Origin: Paraglaciecola sp.
GTDB taxonomy: Bacteria > Pseudomonadota > Gammaproteobacteria > Enterobacterales > Alteromonadaceae
Length of the DNA: 64,000 nucleotides
Reading direction: 5' to 3'
Assembly: GCA_009993955.1 (NCBI GenBank)
Contig: JAACSL010000022.1
Location: 19,271-83,270 of the forward strand
In this document: positions 43,559 to 53,294 of the stretch, piece by piece
Numbering within the stretch: position 1 is the stretch's first letter
Layout: every line of letters begins with the position of its first letter
The notes under the pieces: model-generated
The model's input: only the letters and a program-made list of their open reading frames with translations
Told to the model about the DNA's origin: nothing
Databases searched by the model: none
Program-made: the position numbers and the translations under genes

Positions 43559-44773
43559 GTGATACATATGCAATCAGTACCAAAAGTTAAAATTGTCGCA
43601 ATAGCGAAGGATGAAGCAGCATACCTACCAGAATGGATTCATCATCATCTGCATTTTGGTTTTGATGCAATCGAAATTTATATTAATAGATGCACAGACA
43701 ATTCAGTAGAGGTGCTGTCAACTATTAACGCTAAGTTTCCTAATGTGACTTGGCAAAGTGCTGACTGGATTGACTGGTGCCCGAAAGAAGCTAAAAATCA
43801 AATTCAATTCATTGTTTATGCCAAGGCCCTTTCTGAAATCAAAGAGCAAGGGCTTTATTCGCACATATTATTTTTGGATATAGATGAGTTCTGGATACCG
43901 CAGAATTTCTCAACCACTATCCAAGCCTTCATATTATCACTGTCGGATGTTGGTCCAGTCTTTTTCGAATGGGTGAATGATTTTGGAAATTTGCCCCCAT
44001 TCAGTGACCTACCTGTCTATATTGAGGGTAACTTGTCCCCATTAGGTAAAACGATGCTGCCAGTCAATGTCGATCTGATTGAATTCAGACATCATTTACC
44101 CCTTTTGAAGGATGGTGTATTACCCAAATTGGTAAACGGTGAGTCATTTTTGTGCCGCAACAGACCTGTGCAGGCTCTCGATGCTAGGCTCAATTCATTG
44201 AAACATGCTTTTATTTACCACCGCGCACATCGCTCGCAACTAGAGTATATTTCTCTGCTCTATCGAGGGCGACCAGGGAATGAATTTAATTATAAGAATA
44301 ACCGCACAGGATTAGCCAAAAGAACCCTGCAAACAGTGTGTGTTCAGTTACCTCACCACATCTATAGTGACTACTCTTTTGCGTTTGCAAAATTTTTGCA
44401 AAATCTATCTATCAAGGGGGAGTTGCGGAAAGCTCGGAATTTTGTGAAGGCGCGATACGTGGCATCAATTGAAAACATGGACCAGGATATCGCTAGTCAT
44501 TATAAAGACATGATGAAAATATTTTGTCGTGTGGATGTGCCAGAAGTAGTCGAAAAATTTCGAAAGCACAGAGAGAGAGTTTTAAGCTTAGATCCACAAA
44601 ACATTCCTTTGATGCGTGACTTGGCTAGAGATGCAGAAAAACAGGATATAAACGAAGCGATTGAAATATTAGAGAAAGCATTGAAAATTCGTCCAAAAGG
44701 TCCTTTGATAAAGGCTAGATTGGCGGAGTATTACGCAAGGCTAGCGACGCACATTAGTCCAGTATCTTCATGA
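43559..44773 (+). CDS. Glycosyltransferase (Glyco_tranf_2_4/GT92-like), copy 1
   Basis: A 404-residue protein (GTG 43559; ATG 43568 gives MQSVPKVKIV). The N-terminal pattern KIVAIAKDEAAYLPEWIHHH starts a GT-A domain. HILFLDIDEFWIPQN carries the DxD-type metal/donor site, and HRAHRSQLEYISLLYRGRPG is conserved among the three copies here (see 44802 and 51220). This copy has an added C-terminal helical tail (DINEAIEILEKALKIRPKG) resembling a TPR. The transferred sugar is unknown. Confidence 0.75.
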   Translation: MIHMQSVPKVKIVAIAKDEAAYLPEWIHHHLHFGFDAIEIYINRCTDNSVEVLSTINAKFPNVTWQSADWIDWCPKEAKNQIQFIVYAKALSEIKEQGLYSHILFLDIDEFWIPQNFSTTIQAFILSLSDVGPVFFEWVNDFGNLPPFSDLPVYIEGNLSPLGKTMLPVNVDLIEFRHHLPLLKDGVLPKLVNGESFLCRNRPVQALDARLNSLKHAFIYHRAHRSQLEYISLLYRGRPGNEFNYKNNRTGLAKRTLQTVCVQLPHHIYSDYSFAFAKFLQNLSIKGELRKARNFVKARYVASIENMDQDIASHYKDMMKIFCRVDVPEVVEKFRKHRERVLSLDPQNIPLMRDLARDAEKQDINEAIEILEKALKIRPKGPLIKARLAEYYARLATHISPVSS

Positions 44774-44801
44774 CCATACTATTCAAATTGATCATTGAGC
44801 G

Positions 44802-45983
44802 ATGTTTACTCAAAGCAAGCCGATACAACACATGACAGAGACACCGAAAGAATCAAAAAATAATGCATTTAAGGTGAAGCTGGTAGCTATCGCTAAGGAT
44901 GAAGGCGCATATATTCCAGATTGGGTGCACCATCACTTGTATTTTGGCTTTGATGCCATTGATATATACATCAATCGAACACGTGACAATAGCCGTAACA
45001 TTTTGGCGTATCTCAAAAAACACAATAGCCAGCTGAATTATTTCTCGGCGGACTGGATAGATAGATGCCCCACAGGTGCGTCAAACTACCTTCAATTTAT
45101 AGTTTATGCTCAGGCTCTAGAACAAGAAAAGACCAAAGCAGAGTATGACTATGTGATGTTTATTGATATTGATGAATTTTGGATGCCGCAGAATGCACAG
45201 ACAAGTATTCAAGACTGCTTGAAACAGAATGCAAATGCGGACGTTTTATCATTCGGCTGGATCAACGAGCATGGAGGACAGGAGTCTTTCAAACCAATTT
45301 CACAACACGTTGTTGGTCAACTGAGCCCTTTGGTAAAAAGTGTCATTCGCACCAGTTGTGACATTCAAGAGGTTGGATTGCATGGGGCATTTGGTAAGAA
45401 TTGCAGTCATACGTTGGTGGACGGCGACAAATTTTTTGCTGAACCGTCAAACCGCGAGTGCCTGCATAGCGAATTAATAAAACTCCGCTCAGCTATGATA
45501 GTTCATCGAATGTTCCGCTCCCCTGTGGAATATGTTTCTTTGCTTTCTCGTGGTCGCCCCTCAGACAGTTTACCGCTAAAATTGAACAGAAAAGGTTTTA
45601 ATAAAGCATTGGGTACACATGTTAATTATGTAATGGATGAATCCAATTTTGACAAATATGACCTGTCACGGCAGGCTTTTTTGCAGGAGGAAAATCTGCA
45701 GACTTTAATGCAAGAAGCGCAACAGTTTGTTTATGAGAGAGCTAAGTCCTCTTTAAATTCAATTCTCGATATGCCGTTTAGTTATTTAAGTCAGGTCATT
45801 GAGTTGTTTGTTGGTTGTCCTGAAGCATTAAAACAAAAAGTTTTCGACACGGTAGTTGGCTCAACTGCATTTTTAGCAGCGTCCAAAAATCAATTATTGG
45901 AGTTAGCATCTACAGTCAAATCACATAATCCTCAGGTCGCAAATAAACTGTATGCTATCGCCGCCGAGAAACCAGAGAACTAA
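44802..45983 (+). CDS. Glycosyltransferase (Glyco_tranf_2_4/GT92-like), copy 2
   Basis: A 393-residue paralogue of the preceding gene product. It has KLVAIAKDEGAYIPDWVHHH, then FIDIDEFWMPQNAQ as DxD region, then HRMFRSPVEYVSLLSRGRPS. It lacks the TPR-like tail of copy 1 and has a different C-terminal helical region. Tandem position (28 bp apart) suggests duplication followed by divergence to separate linkages. Confidence 0.75.
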   Translation: MFTQSKPIQHMTETPKESKNNAFKVKLVAIAKDEGAYIPDWVHHHLYFGFDAIDIYINRTRDNSRNILAYLKKHNSQLNYFSADWIDRCPTGASNYLQFIVYAQALEQEKTKAEYDYVMFIDIDEFWMPQNAQTSIQDCLKQNANADVLSFGWINEHGGQESFKPISQHVVGQLSPLVKSVIRTSCDIQEVGLHGAFGKNCSHTLVDGDKFFAEPSNRECLHSELIKLRSAMIVHRMFRSPVEYVSLLSRGRPSDSLPLKLNRKGFNKALGTHVNYVMDESNFDKYDLSRQAFLQEENLQTLMQEAQQFVYERAKSSLNSILDMPFSYLSQVIELFVGCPEALKQKVFDTVVGSTAFLAASKNQLLELASTVKSHNPQVANKLYAIAAEKPEN

Positions 45984-45986
45984 CAC

Positions 45987-46880
45987 TTGAAAACCTTTTG
46001 TATTGCTTCACCACACAAAAATCAACTTTGGTATGACTACCGGCTTTATCTTAATTTAAAACATGAGCTGTGTGCCCTAGGTTATACCTACAGACCAGGA
46101 GCAGTTAATCGAATCTATTTTCTTGGTGGTCCGCAGCGACAATTTTACCCGGAAGTCGGGGAGTTCGATGATAAAGCGAATAATATTGCGTTGATTTACT
46201 GCCATGCAGAGAAACTGCATTCTATTAGTCAATTCAATAAAGTGTTTGTATGTAGTGAGGGAATTAAACAATTTTTAGCTAAGCAAAATTTACCTCAACT
46301 TAATGCGCCTTTTATTTCTGCAAGTGCTATTGATGTGATACCACCGTTTTCTTCACTAAGTCCTGCTCAATCAACAATGCCCCGCTACAGTTGCGATATT
46401 TCATTCATGGGCGTACCTAGAGTAAGACCTGCACTTGATGCTTTATTGCCGTTGTTGGACGAGATGAACTTAAAACTCAATTTATATGGCCCTGGTTGGG
46501 ACAATTATGCAAATAATATAAATCTTGAGAAGTACTGGGTAGCACGCCAGATACCTTATGAAGATATTCCAAAATTAGCCAGAGGAAGCAAGATATGTTT
46601 GATAGACCACCATGCATCAATGAACGAAATGGGTGCTGTCAGTCACAAGTATATCGATTTTGTCATGTCCGGTGCTTTTGTGGTGAGTGATTATAATATT
46701 GACGCGATCCAGACATACAAAGGCATCTGTTTTAGTGAAAAACATCCTCTTAAAACAATTATCCAGACTTACCTGCAGGATGAGCAAAAAAGAAAAGCAC
46801 ATATTAAAATGCAACAAGGATTGATTGAGCGACAAACAACCAAAGATGCAGCAATAACAATTAGTGCCAACTTTTTGTAA
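45987..46880 (+). CDS. Glycosyltransferase-like protein (CgeB/GT1-type)
   Basis: A 297-residue protein starting at TTG 45987, 3 bp after the previous stop. The core is ISFMGVPRVRPALDALLPLL, then LNLYGPGWDNY, and KICLIDHHASMNEMGAVSHK followed by VMSGAFVVSDYN. This matches the layout of CgeB-like glycosyl transferases (nucleotide-sugar binding with an acidic/His loop and a late SGAF motif). The specificity is unknown. Confidence 0.65.
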   Translation: MKTFCIASPHKNQLWYDYRLYLNLKHELCALGYTYRPGAVNRIYFLGGPQRQFYPEVGEFDDKANNIALIYCHAEKLHSISQFNKVFVCSEGIKQFLAKQNLPQLNAPFISASAIDVIPPFSSLSPAQSTMPRYSCDISFMGVPRVRPALDALLPLLDEMNLKLNLYGPGWDNYANNINLEKYWVARQIPYEDIPKLARGSKICLIDHHASMNEMGAVSHKYIDFVMSGAFVVSDYNIDAIQTYKGICFSEKHPLKTIIQTYLQDEQKRKAHIKMQQGLIERQTTKDAAITISANFL

Positions 46881-46915
46881 ATGCACATTAGCTAAAATTT
46901 GCAGGATTCACCAAA

Positions 46916-49375
46916 ATGTGGGTACAAAAAATGTCAGGTAAAAAAAACATCTTTTTTGTTGGGCTTATTCTTTTGCTGTTTGGATTGTTGACTACGCCAT
47001 GCGTTGCCGTAACTAAAAGTATTGGCAATCCTGCCATCAAGAATGATTTTGACGGTGATGGGCAAGCAGATCTAGTTATTAGGGAGCCTCAAAGTGGCAA
47101 CTGGTATGTGGTAGATGCCTCAGACAATATAAATGTATTCCGCTTTGGGATGCAAGAAGGAGATATTCCTGTTCCTGGTGATTACGATGGAGATGGTATT
47201 ACTGACATTGCAATTCGCCGACCAGAAAATTCAACATGGTATATTCTGCGCTCAAGTGTAAATAAAGACGAATGGACTACCACACAAACTATTCGTTTCG
47301 GATTAAAAATCGATGATATCCCCGTACCGGGCGACTATGATGGCGACGGTAAAACCGATGTTGCTGTTCGTCGAGCGTCAGACGCTACTTGGTATATAAG
47401 AAATTCAAGTAAGACAAATTTCGGCTCGGTTCGAAATGATGGCATTCAGCGTATTCGTTTTGGTTTAAATCTTGAGGACATTCCCGTTCCCGCAGACTAT
47501 GACGGCGACGGCATAACGGATATTGCGGTATGGCGACCATCCACTGGCTACTGGTATATACGAAATTCCAGTAAAACAAACTTTAACTCCGCTAAAAGAG
47601 ATGGAATTCAACGTATTCGCTTTGGCCTTGAAAGCAATGACATACCCGTTCCCGCTGATTATGACGGGGATGGGATAGATGATATTGCTGTTAGACGACC
47701 ATCAAATGGTACTTGGTACATTCGAAACTCAAGCAATACCAATTATAATTCAGTTGAATTAGATGGAATTCAACGGGTGAAATTCGGTACTTTTTCTCAA
47801 GACATACCTATACCAGCAGACTACGATGGTGATGGAAAAGCTGATCTGGCAATTCGAAGAGTGTCGACACAAACTTACTATATCCAGTCTTCACAAACTC
47901 AGAAAATAAGTTCACATTACTTCCCCCTTAAACTGAGGGAACTCCTGCCAACAGCGCCAATTTTTGAAACTATTGAACATATTCAACACGTTGCCAGTCG
48001 GGCTAGTCAACCTCCCAACGTCATTATTATATTTACGGATGATCAGGGATATGCAGACTTAGGCGTGCAAGGACAGGTTGAAGACATCAAAACCCCCAAT
48101 ATTGATAACTTAGCTAAAAATGGTGTCTTATTTACTGACGGATATGTTACTTCTCCGCAATGCACGCCATCGAGAGCAGCAATGGTGACCGGTCAATACC
48201 AGCAACGATTTGGAGTAGATGAAAATAAATTTACACCACTTCCTTTGGAAACTAAGACATTGGGTAATCGTTTTAAAAACTTAGGCTACAAGACGGGCTT
48301 AGTTGGAAAATGGCATTTGGACATTGACAATAATTCTATTGAGTGGGGTGCGGCAAATTACCCAGACAGTGTTCCTTTCAAAAGAAGCGATGTGCCGCTC
48401 GCGGTTCGAAAACAATTTTTTCCTGACTCAAAAGGCTATGATGATACATATTTTGGTTTTAGCGGACAATATTGGACAACTTTTGATCAGCAGGGGCGCA
48501 GTAAAAAAGGATCTTATGTAACAAATAATGCTTACCGATTAGATGTCGTTAGTGACGCGGCTACTGCATTTATTCACAGAAATTGGCAATCACCGTTTTA
48601 TTTACATGTTGCACATTATGGTCCACATGTGCCCTTGGAAGCGACGGAGAAATATTTATCTCGTTTTTCTGAGGATATGCCAACGCGAAGAAGGTATGCC
48701 CTTGCCATGTTAGCGGCGATAGACGATGGAGTAGGGGATGTCGTTAGTCAGTTGGAAAAATATCAACTGGTAAACAACACAATAATATACGTTATAAGTG
48801 ATAACGGAGCGCCGCTCGGTGACGACATGGAGGATGAACCGATTACACAATATGGCACATGGGATGGCTCATTAAATGTACCTTTTATCGGAGAGAAAGG
48901 AATGCTAACAGAAGGGGGGATTAGAGTGCCGTTTATTATGAGCTACCCCGGACACATTGACAAAGGTAAGGTTGTTCGAGCACCTGTATCAACACTTGAT
49001 GCTGCTTATACAAGTCTAAAATTAGCTGGAGAAAAAGCACTTGAAGAGCTTGATGGACTAGACTTGATGCCTGCAATCTCTGGAGAGTACGACAATCTTA
49101 ATGCAAGACCCTTGTTCTGGCGGTTTTACAAACAACAGGCAGTTCGGTTGGGACGGTGGAAATATTTGAAAGCAGGTCTTGCCCGCGAATACTTATTTGA
49201 TGTGTCTAGTGATCGACATGAAAAAGATAATTTAATTTATCTGTACCCCGAAATAGCTAATCAGTTACGGGTTTATTTTGAAGAATGGTCAGAAAAAATG
49301 TTGAGACCAAATGAAGACGAAGAGATAGAAGTACCATTCCAAAGAAGATACGACAATTATTTACCAAATGACTAA
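46916..49375 (+). CDS. Secreted or membrane-anchored sulfatase with six N-terminal FG-GAP-like repeats
   Basis: An 819-residue protein with an N-terminal hydrophobic signal or anchor (about 10-29). It is followed by six repeats (about 43-325) built around DYDGDGxxDIAxRRP, TWYI and RFGxxxxDIPVPA, resembling FG-GAP/VCBS calcium-binding propeller blades. From about 362 a type I sulfatase begins: NVIIIFTDDQGYADLG, then CTPSRAAMVTGQY. Cys416 in CxPSR is the formylglycine precursor. GKWHLD and ISDNGAP motifs complete the active site. It should hydrolyse sulfate esters outside the cytoplasm. No anSME or FGE maturation gene is nearby. Its presence beside sulfotransferases suggests trimming or remodelling of a self-made sulfated glycan. 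Confidence 0.87.
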   Translation: MWVQKMSGKKNIFFVGLILLLFGLLTTPCVAVTKSIGNPAIKNDFDGDGQADLVIREPQSGNWYVVDASDNINVFRFGMQEGDIPVPGDYDGDGITDIAIRRPENSTWYILRSSVNKDEWTTTQTIRFGLKIDDIPVPGDYDGDGKTDVAVRRASDATWYIRNSSKTNFGSVRNDGIQRIRFGLNLEDIPVPADYDGDGITDIAVWRPSTGYWYIRNSSKTNFNSAKRDGIQRIRFGLESNDIPVPADYDGDGIDDIAVRRPSNGTWYIRNSSNTNYNSVELDGIQRVKFGTFSQDIPIPADYDGDGKADLAIRRVSTQTYYIQSSQTQKISSHYFPLKLRELLPTAPIFETIEHIQHVASRASQPPNVIIIFTDDQGYADLGVQGQVEDIKTPNIDNLAKNGVLFTDGYVTSPQCTPSRAAMVTGQYQQRFGVDENKFTPLPLETKTLGNRFKNLGYKTGLVGKWHLDIDNNSIEWGAANYPDSVPFKRSDVPLAVRKQFFPDSKGYDDTYFGFSGQYWTTFDQQGRSKKGSYVTNNAYRLDVVSDAATAFIHRNWQSPFYLHVAHYGPHVPLEATEKYLSRFSEDMPTRRRYALAMLAAIDDGVGDVVSQLEKYQLVNNTIIYVISDNGAPLGDDMEDEPITQYGTWDGSLNVPFIGEKGMLTEGGIRVPFIMSYPGHIDKGKVVRAPVSTLDAAYTSLKLAGEKALEELDGLDLMPAISGEYDNLNARPLFWRFYKQQAVRLGRWKYLKAGLAREYLFDVSSDRHEKDNLIYLYPEIANQLRVYFEEWSEKMLRPNEDEEIEVPFQRRYDNYLPND
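47042..47890 (+). repeat. Coding tandem repeat, six units of about 48-57 codons
   Basis: Six imperfect tandem units within the sulfatase gene each encode a DGDG calcium-loop motif. Units 3 to 5 are closest, sharing WYIRNSS and DGIQRIRFG-like segments. The repeat is at protein level with moderate DNA similarity, consistent with an old expansion and some recent homogenisation between units 3 and 4. Confidence 0.85.
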
Positions 49376-49434
49376 CGCTAAAACATCATTCTTTAATTCA
49401 GTTAAACATCATTAAATAGACCACAGAGGTTTTT

Positions 49435-51219
49435 TTGTTTATCAGACCAATCTTGAGAATTACGAAAATAACTGTTGGGCTTTTTCCTCGCTCAATCAGA
49501 GATATGCTTAAAAGAGTACCTAAACTCACGGGATTTTACCGACGTTTATTAATAAAAAATAATCTAATTCGAGAAGTTGTATCCGTTTCGCAACAAACGA
49601 AGCGATATCATCAATACCTAGCGGAGATCGACGGAAACCAGAGTAGTAAATGGAAAGAAGATGGAGATATTTTTGATATATTAGTATGTATTGAAAATTT
49701 TGATGAAAAAGCCCTGTCTTTAACACTTAAAAGTATCGTCAAAATCAACAATAGAAGAGAAAGTCATACCTATATTTTATGTAATGATGGGCTTGTAAAA
49801 GAAGTTCAGGATTTTATTCAAAAATCAGGAAGCGTCTACACAACTCTTTCTGTTATTAGCCCAGAGTTAATTGTCAAGAATGCTTTAAATATCAACAAGG
49901 CTTTATTTTTCATTCGCTGCGGTGATAGCCTTAATGAAAATGTATTTAGGATTTTTTCTGATCATGAATCCTTTTCTGCGAATATAATCTATTCTGATGT
50001 AGATACTTTGAATATCTTTGGTGTAAGAGAAAATCCTTTGTTTTTTCCGGATTGGAACCCTGATTTGCAAATGTCTACTCGTTACATCTGTACAGGGTTT
50101 TTAGTTAAATCAAGTCAAGATTTTTTAAAGTCATTTAATTGTGTGGTTGATTTTTCCATGGCAGCAGACTGGATTTCAGAACAATATTTATTAAATGACT
50201 GTTTGCTTGTTGACCACATAAGCCAAATTTCAGTTCATAAATACTATGACGATGCCTCAAAACAATCGAAAGCATTAAGTTCAACATTGCATTCTTTGGT
50301 GTCAAAAGTTGCTGTGGTTGAATATGACGACACTTTTAATATTTTTAAATATACATGGCATATCAAAGACGAACCATTGGTTAGTTTAATTGTCCCCACT
50401 AAGAATGCTAAACATTTAGTTGAGACATTAATCAATTCTATTCTTACTAAGACAACTTACAAAAACTATGAAATTATCTTAGTCGATAATAACTCAGATG
50501 ATATAGATTCACTCCAATATTTTGAAGAATTATCAAATTCAGGCAAGATTAAGTTACTAAAATACCCTTTCCCATTCAACTATTCTGCTATCAATAACTA
50601 TGCTGTGAACTTTGCTAAGGGACAAATTATAGGGTTTATTAATAATGATATTGAAGTAATTGAACCTGCGTGGTTAGAAATACTGGTTTCAAACGTCTGT
50701 CGTAAAGATATTGGCTGTGTTGGTGCAAAGTTACTGTATCCAAATGGACTAATTCAACATGCTGGTGTTGTTATGGGATATGGTGGTGGTGCTGGCCATG
50801 CTCATAAATATTTTTCTCGAAACAGTCCAGGATATTTGAAGCGAATTGTGGCTACTAACAACTTTAGTGCCGTGACGGCTGCTTGTATGTTAGTAAAAAA
50901 AATAGACTTTCTAAAGGTTGGAGGTTTTAACGCAGAGGATTTGACCGTTGCTTTCAACGATGTTGATTTATGCCTTAAAGTATTAAGCCTTGGAAAGCGA
51001 AATTTATACTGCGCTGATGCTGTTTTATATCATCATGAGTCAATTTCAAGGGGTGAGGATAATACTATTGAAAAGCAACTAAGGTTCAACGCTGAAGTTT
51101 GTTATATTCAAAATGTATGGAAAGACATAATTAAGAATGATCCTGCATATAATGTAAATCTAACGTTAAAATTTGAAGATTTTACAGTGTTAAATAACGA
51201 TGAAGTAGTGAGACTTTGA
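49435..51219 (+). CDS. Two-domain family 2 glycosyltransferase
   Basis: A 594-residue protein starting at TTG 49435, with GAGG upstream. The C-terminal domain (about 318-575) is a clear GT2: PLVSLIVPTKNAKHLVETLI, then EIILVDNNSDD, then GFINNDIEVI as DxD-equivalent, and VDLCLKVLSLGKR. The N-terminal 300 residues look like a second, degenerate GT-A-like domain (YTYSD-type segment IYSDVDTLNI). Such two-domain proteins are common in rhamnose-rich polysaccharide loci. The gene is visibly more AT-rich than those outside the cluster. Confidence 0.8.
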   Translation: MFIRPILRITKITVGLFPRSIRDMLKRVPKLTGFYRRLLIKNNLIREVVSVSQQTKRYHQYLAEIDGNQSSKWKEDGDIFDILVCIENFDEKALSLTLKSIVKINNRRESHTYILCNDGLVKEVQDFIQKSGSVYTTLSVISPELIVKNALNINKALFFIRCGDSLNENVFRIFSDHESFSANIIYSDVDTLNIFGVRENPLFFPDWNPDLQMSTRYICTGFLVKSSQDFLKSFNCVVDFSMAADWISEQYLLNDCLLVDHISQISVHKYYDDASKQSKALSSTLHSLVSKVAVVEYDDTFNIFKYTWHIKDEPLVSLIVPTKNAKHLVETLINSILTKTTYKNYEIILVDNNSDDIDSLQYFEELSNSGKIKLLKYPFPFNYSAINNYAVNFAKGQIIGFINNDIEVIEPAWLEILVSNVCRKDIGCVGAKLLYPNGLIQHAGVVMGYGGGAGHAHKYFSRNSPGYLKRIVATNNFSAVTAACMLVKKIDFLKVGGFNAEDLTVAFNDVDLCLKVLSLGKRNLYCADAVLYHHESISRGEDNTIEKQLRFNAEVCYIQNVWKDIIKNDPAYNVNLTLKFEDFTVLNNDEVVRL

Positions 51220-52287
51220 ATGAAACGTTTATTCTCTAAATTATTCAAGAAAAAAAATAATTGCAACACTGATTTAAAAGTAAAGTTAGTTGCAATTGCA
51301 AAAGATGAGGCTGCTTACTTAGTAGATTGGATTTTTCATCATATCTACATGGGCTTCGATGAAATAGATATATATGTAAATAATACTAGTGACAATACAC
51401 ATGACCTTGCTAACAAGTTTGCAAGTAATAAAACTGTAAATTTTTTGGATGGGGACGTTTTTTTTGAAGGCGGAAAAGTTTCGCCTCAAATTGATATATA
51501 TAAGCATGCTTTTAAAAAAGCAAAAATCAACGGTTTCTCTCACGTTATGTTTCTGGATATTGATGAGTTTTGGATGACTCGTGACTTCTCTGTCAGTATC
51601 AAAAACTTTATAGTTAGTTTAAGTGCGGACGTGTATTGTTTTCAATGGCTGAATAAAACCAATGAATCTACCCCGTTTTCTAATCCATTTGCAAAGCAGA
51701 TTAAGGGTTTGTATTCAAGACAAATAAAGTCTCTTGTTAAAACTGACATTAATTTTGAAAAAATTAATCCCCATGGAGTCTTTGACGAAAATTTAAACTA
51801 TATTCTTGCTGATGGTAAGAAATACACACCTTTAAAGGAAGATTTTTCCAAAGTTCCAGATTTAAAAAGACCTTTTGTACTTGCAGATTTTTTTATTTTA
51901 CACCGCATGTATAGAAGCGAAATTGAATATGTTGCGATGTTGGCACGAGGTAGGCCTATTCAGAATCGAAAAGATATCGGATTGTTCAAAAATAATCGAA
52001 ATGGGTATGAACTCGAGAAATATAATATCGAGGTCCAACTGCTAGAGGAAGATCTTGCCACATACGAGTCTAAAAAATATGATTTTATTGCAGCTTATAA
52101 TTTGGCTCACGATGTTGAAGTGGCGCAAGCGTATATCAGAAAAAAACGACACGATGTGACTAAATTGATCGAAACTGCGCCATATAGCGAAGCGAATACT
52201 TTAAAAAAAGTACTAAAAAATGTTCACCTCGATGATGTGAAGTCTGCTTATAAGCTGTTCCTCCAACGCCATTCATCTATGCAGTAG
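51220..52287 (+). CDS. Glycosyltransferase (Glyco_tranf_2_4/GT92-like), copy 3
   Basis: A 355-residue protein directly abutting the preceding stop. It shares KLVAIAKDEAAYLVDWIFHH, MFLDIDEFWMTRDFS and HRMYRSEIEYVAMLARGRPI with copies 1 and 2 near 43.6-46.0 kb, so it is the same family placed 5 kb away. It is the most AT-rich of the three. A Lys-rich N-terminal extension precedes the GT-A domain. Specificity is unknown. Confidence 0.75.
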   Translation: MKRLFSKLFKKKNNCNTDLKVKLVAIAKDEAAYLVDWIFHHIYMGFDEIDIYVNNTSDNTHDLANKFASNKTVNFLDGDVFFEGGKVSPQIDIYKHAFKKAKINGFSHVMFLDIDEFWMTRDFSVSIKNFIVSLSADVYCFQWLNKTNESTPFSNPFAKQIKGLYSRQIKSLVKTDINFEKINPHGVFDENLNYILADGKKYTPLKEDFSKVPDLKRPFVLADFFILHRMYRSEIEYVAMLARGRPIQNRKDIGLFKNNRNGYELEKYNIEVQLLEEDLATYESKKYDFIAAYNLAHDVEVAQAYIRKKRHDVTKLIETAPYSEANTLKKVLKNVHLDDVKSAYKLFLQRHSSMQ

Positions 52288-52403
52288 TATCAGCTCGTAG
52301 ATTGTTCTAGACGATTTGTTGCTATTCTTTCATGTTACAAAAAGTGGATCCTGTTATACTTTCGCGCCTTTTTCGATTTCTATGCGCCATAGGTTGAGTT
52401 CTT

Positions 52404-53294
52404 TTGTCCAAAAATTATTTCCTAATAGATTGTTCTCTAGCTGATATTTCTGTCGCTGCAGTGGTTGGAATGGCGGTGTATCACCAAGATAGGATGGAAT
52501 GGATCTCAAAAGCAATTCAAAGCATCTTGGCTCAGAGTTATACTGATTTTGTTTTTGTAATTGTCATAGATGGCAGGGTATCTGACGATGTTTTAACTCT
52601 TCTGATGGACAGTCAGAAAAGTGATTCTAGGATTCGATTAGTCCAAAATAAGCAAAACTTGGGGCTGAGTTGTGCGATGAACCTCGTAATAGAGCTGACC
52701 TTGAATGTAAACGCTTCATACTTTTTCAGAATGGACGCGGACGATATCTCTTTGTCTGATAGATTTAAGACTCAAGTTGCATTTTTTGAAGCTCACCCTG
52801 AAGTCTCAATTCTGGGATCAGCGTTAACTGAAATTAATGAGCAAGGAGACAAGGTTGGAAAACGGTCGCTACCAACCTCACATGGCGAAATACTGCGTAT
52901 CTTGCCCAAACGTTGTGCGGTAAACCATCCTACTGTGGGTCTTCGTTATCAAATTTTTAAAGATGGTTGGCGGTATAAGGAATATCTTAAGAACACTCAG
53001 GATTACTTTTTTTGGGCGGATTTAAGTGCAGCGGGGTACAAATTTGCCAACTTACCGCAACAACTTTTGCAGTTCAGGCGTGTTAACAATTTTTACAAAA
53101 GAAGAGGGTTGGGTAAGTCTTTTAATGAGTTTAAGGCCAGATTTTATACAATGCAGAAAATAGACCAATACACCACAGGAAACGTGGTTTATGCTTGCTC
53201 AGTGATGATATTACGACTTATGCCTTCTCAACTTGTCAAGTTTGCTTACAAGCTTGATCGTTATCTTTTAAATAAATGGGTAAAACACGATTGA
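52404..53294 (+). CDS. Family 2 glycosyltransferase
   Basis: A 296-residue GT-A transferase starting at TTG 52404. It contains AAVVGMAVYHQDRMEWISKA, then FVIVIDGRVSDD, then YFFRMDADDISL with the DxDD donor site, and a late FWADLSAAGYKF. This is the usual single-domain GT2 of O-antigen and capsule loci. A TATACT -10-like box lies at 52355 in the 116-bp gap upstream, so transcription may restart here. The stop overlaps the next gene by 19 bp. Confidence 0.85.
   Translation: MSKNYFLIDCSLADISVAAVVGMAVYHQDRMEWISKAIQSILAQSYTDFVFVIVIDGRVSDDVLTLLMDSQKSDSRIRLVQNKQNLGLSCAMNLVIELTLNVNASYFFRMDADDISLSDRFKTQVAFFEAHPEVSILGSALTEINEQGDKVGKRSLPTSHGEILRILPKRCAVNHPTVGLRYQIFKDGWRYKEYLKNTQDYFFWADLSAAGYKFANLPQQLLQFRRVNNFYKRRGLGKSFNEFKARFYTMQKIDQYTTGNVVYACSVMILRLMPSQLVKFAYKLDRYLLNKWVKHD

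Noticed and set aside
47042..47890. Regularly spaced repeats that could suggest a CRISPR array
   Set aside because: Units are about 150-170 bp, imperfect and in frame within the sulfatase gene; they encode DGDG-containing protein repeats.
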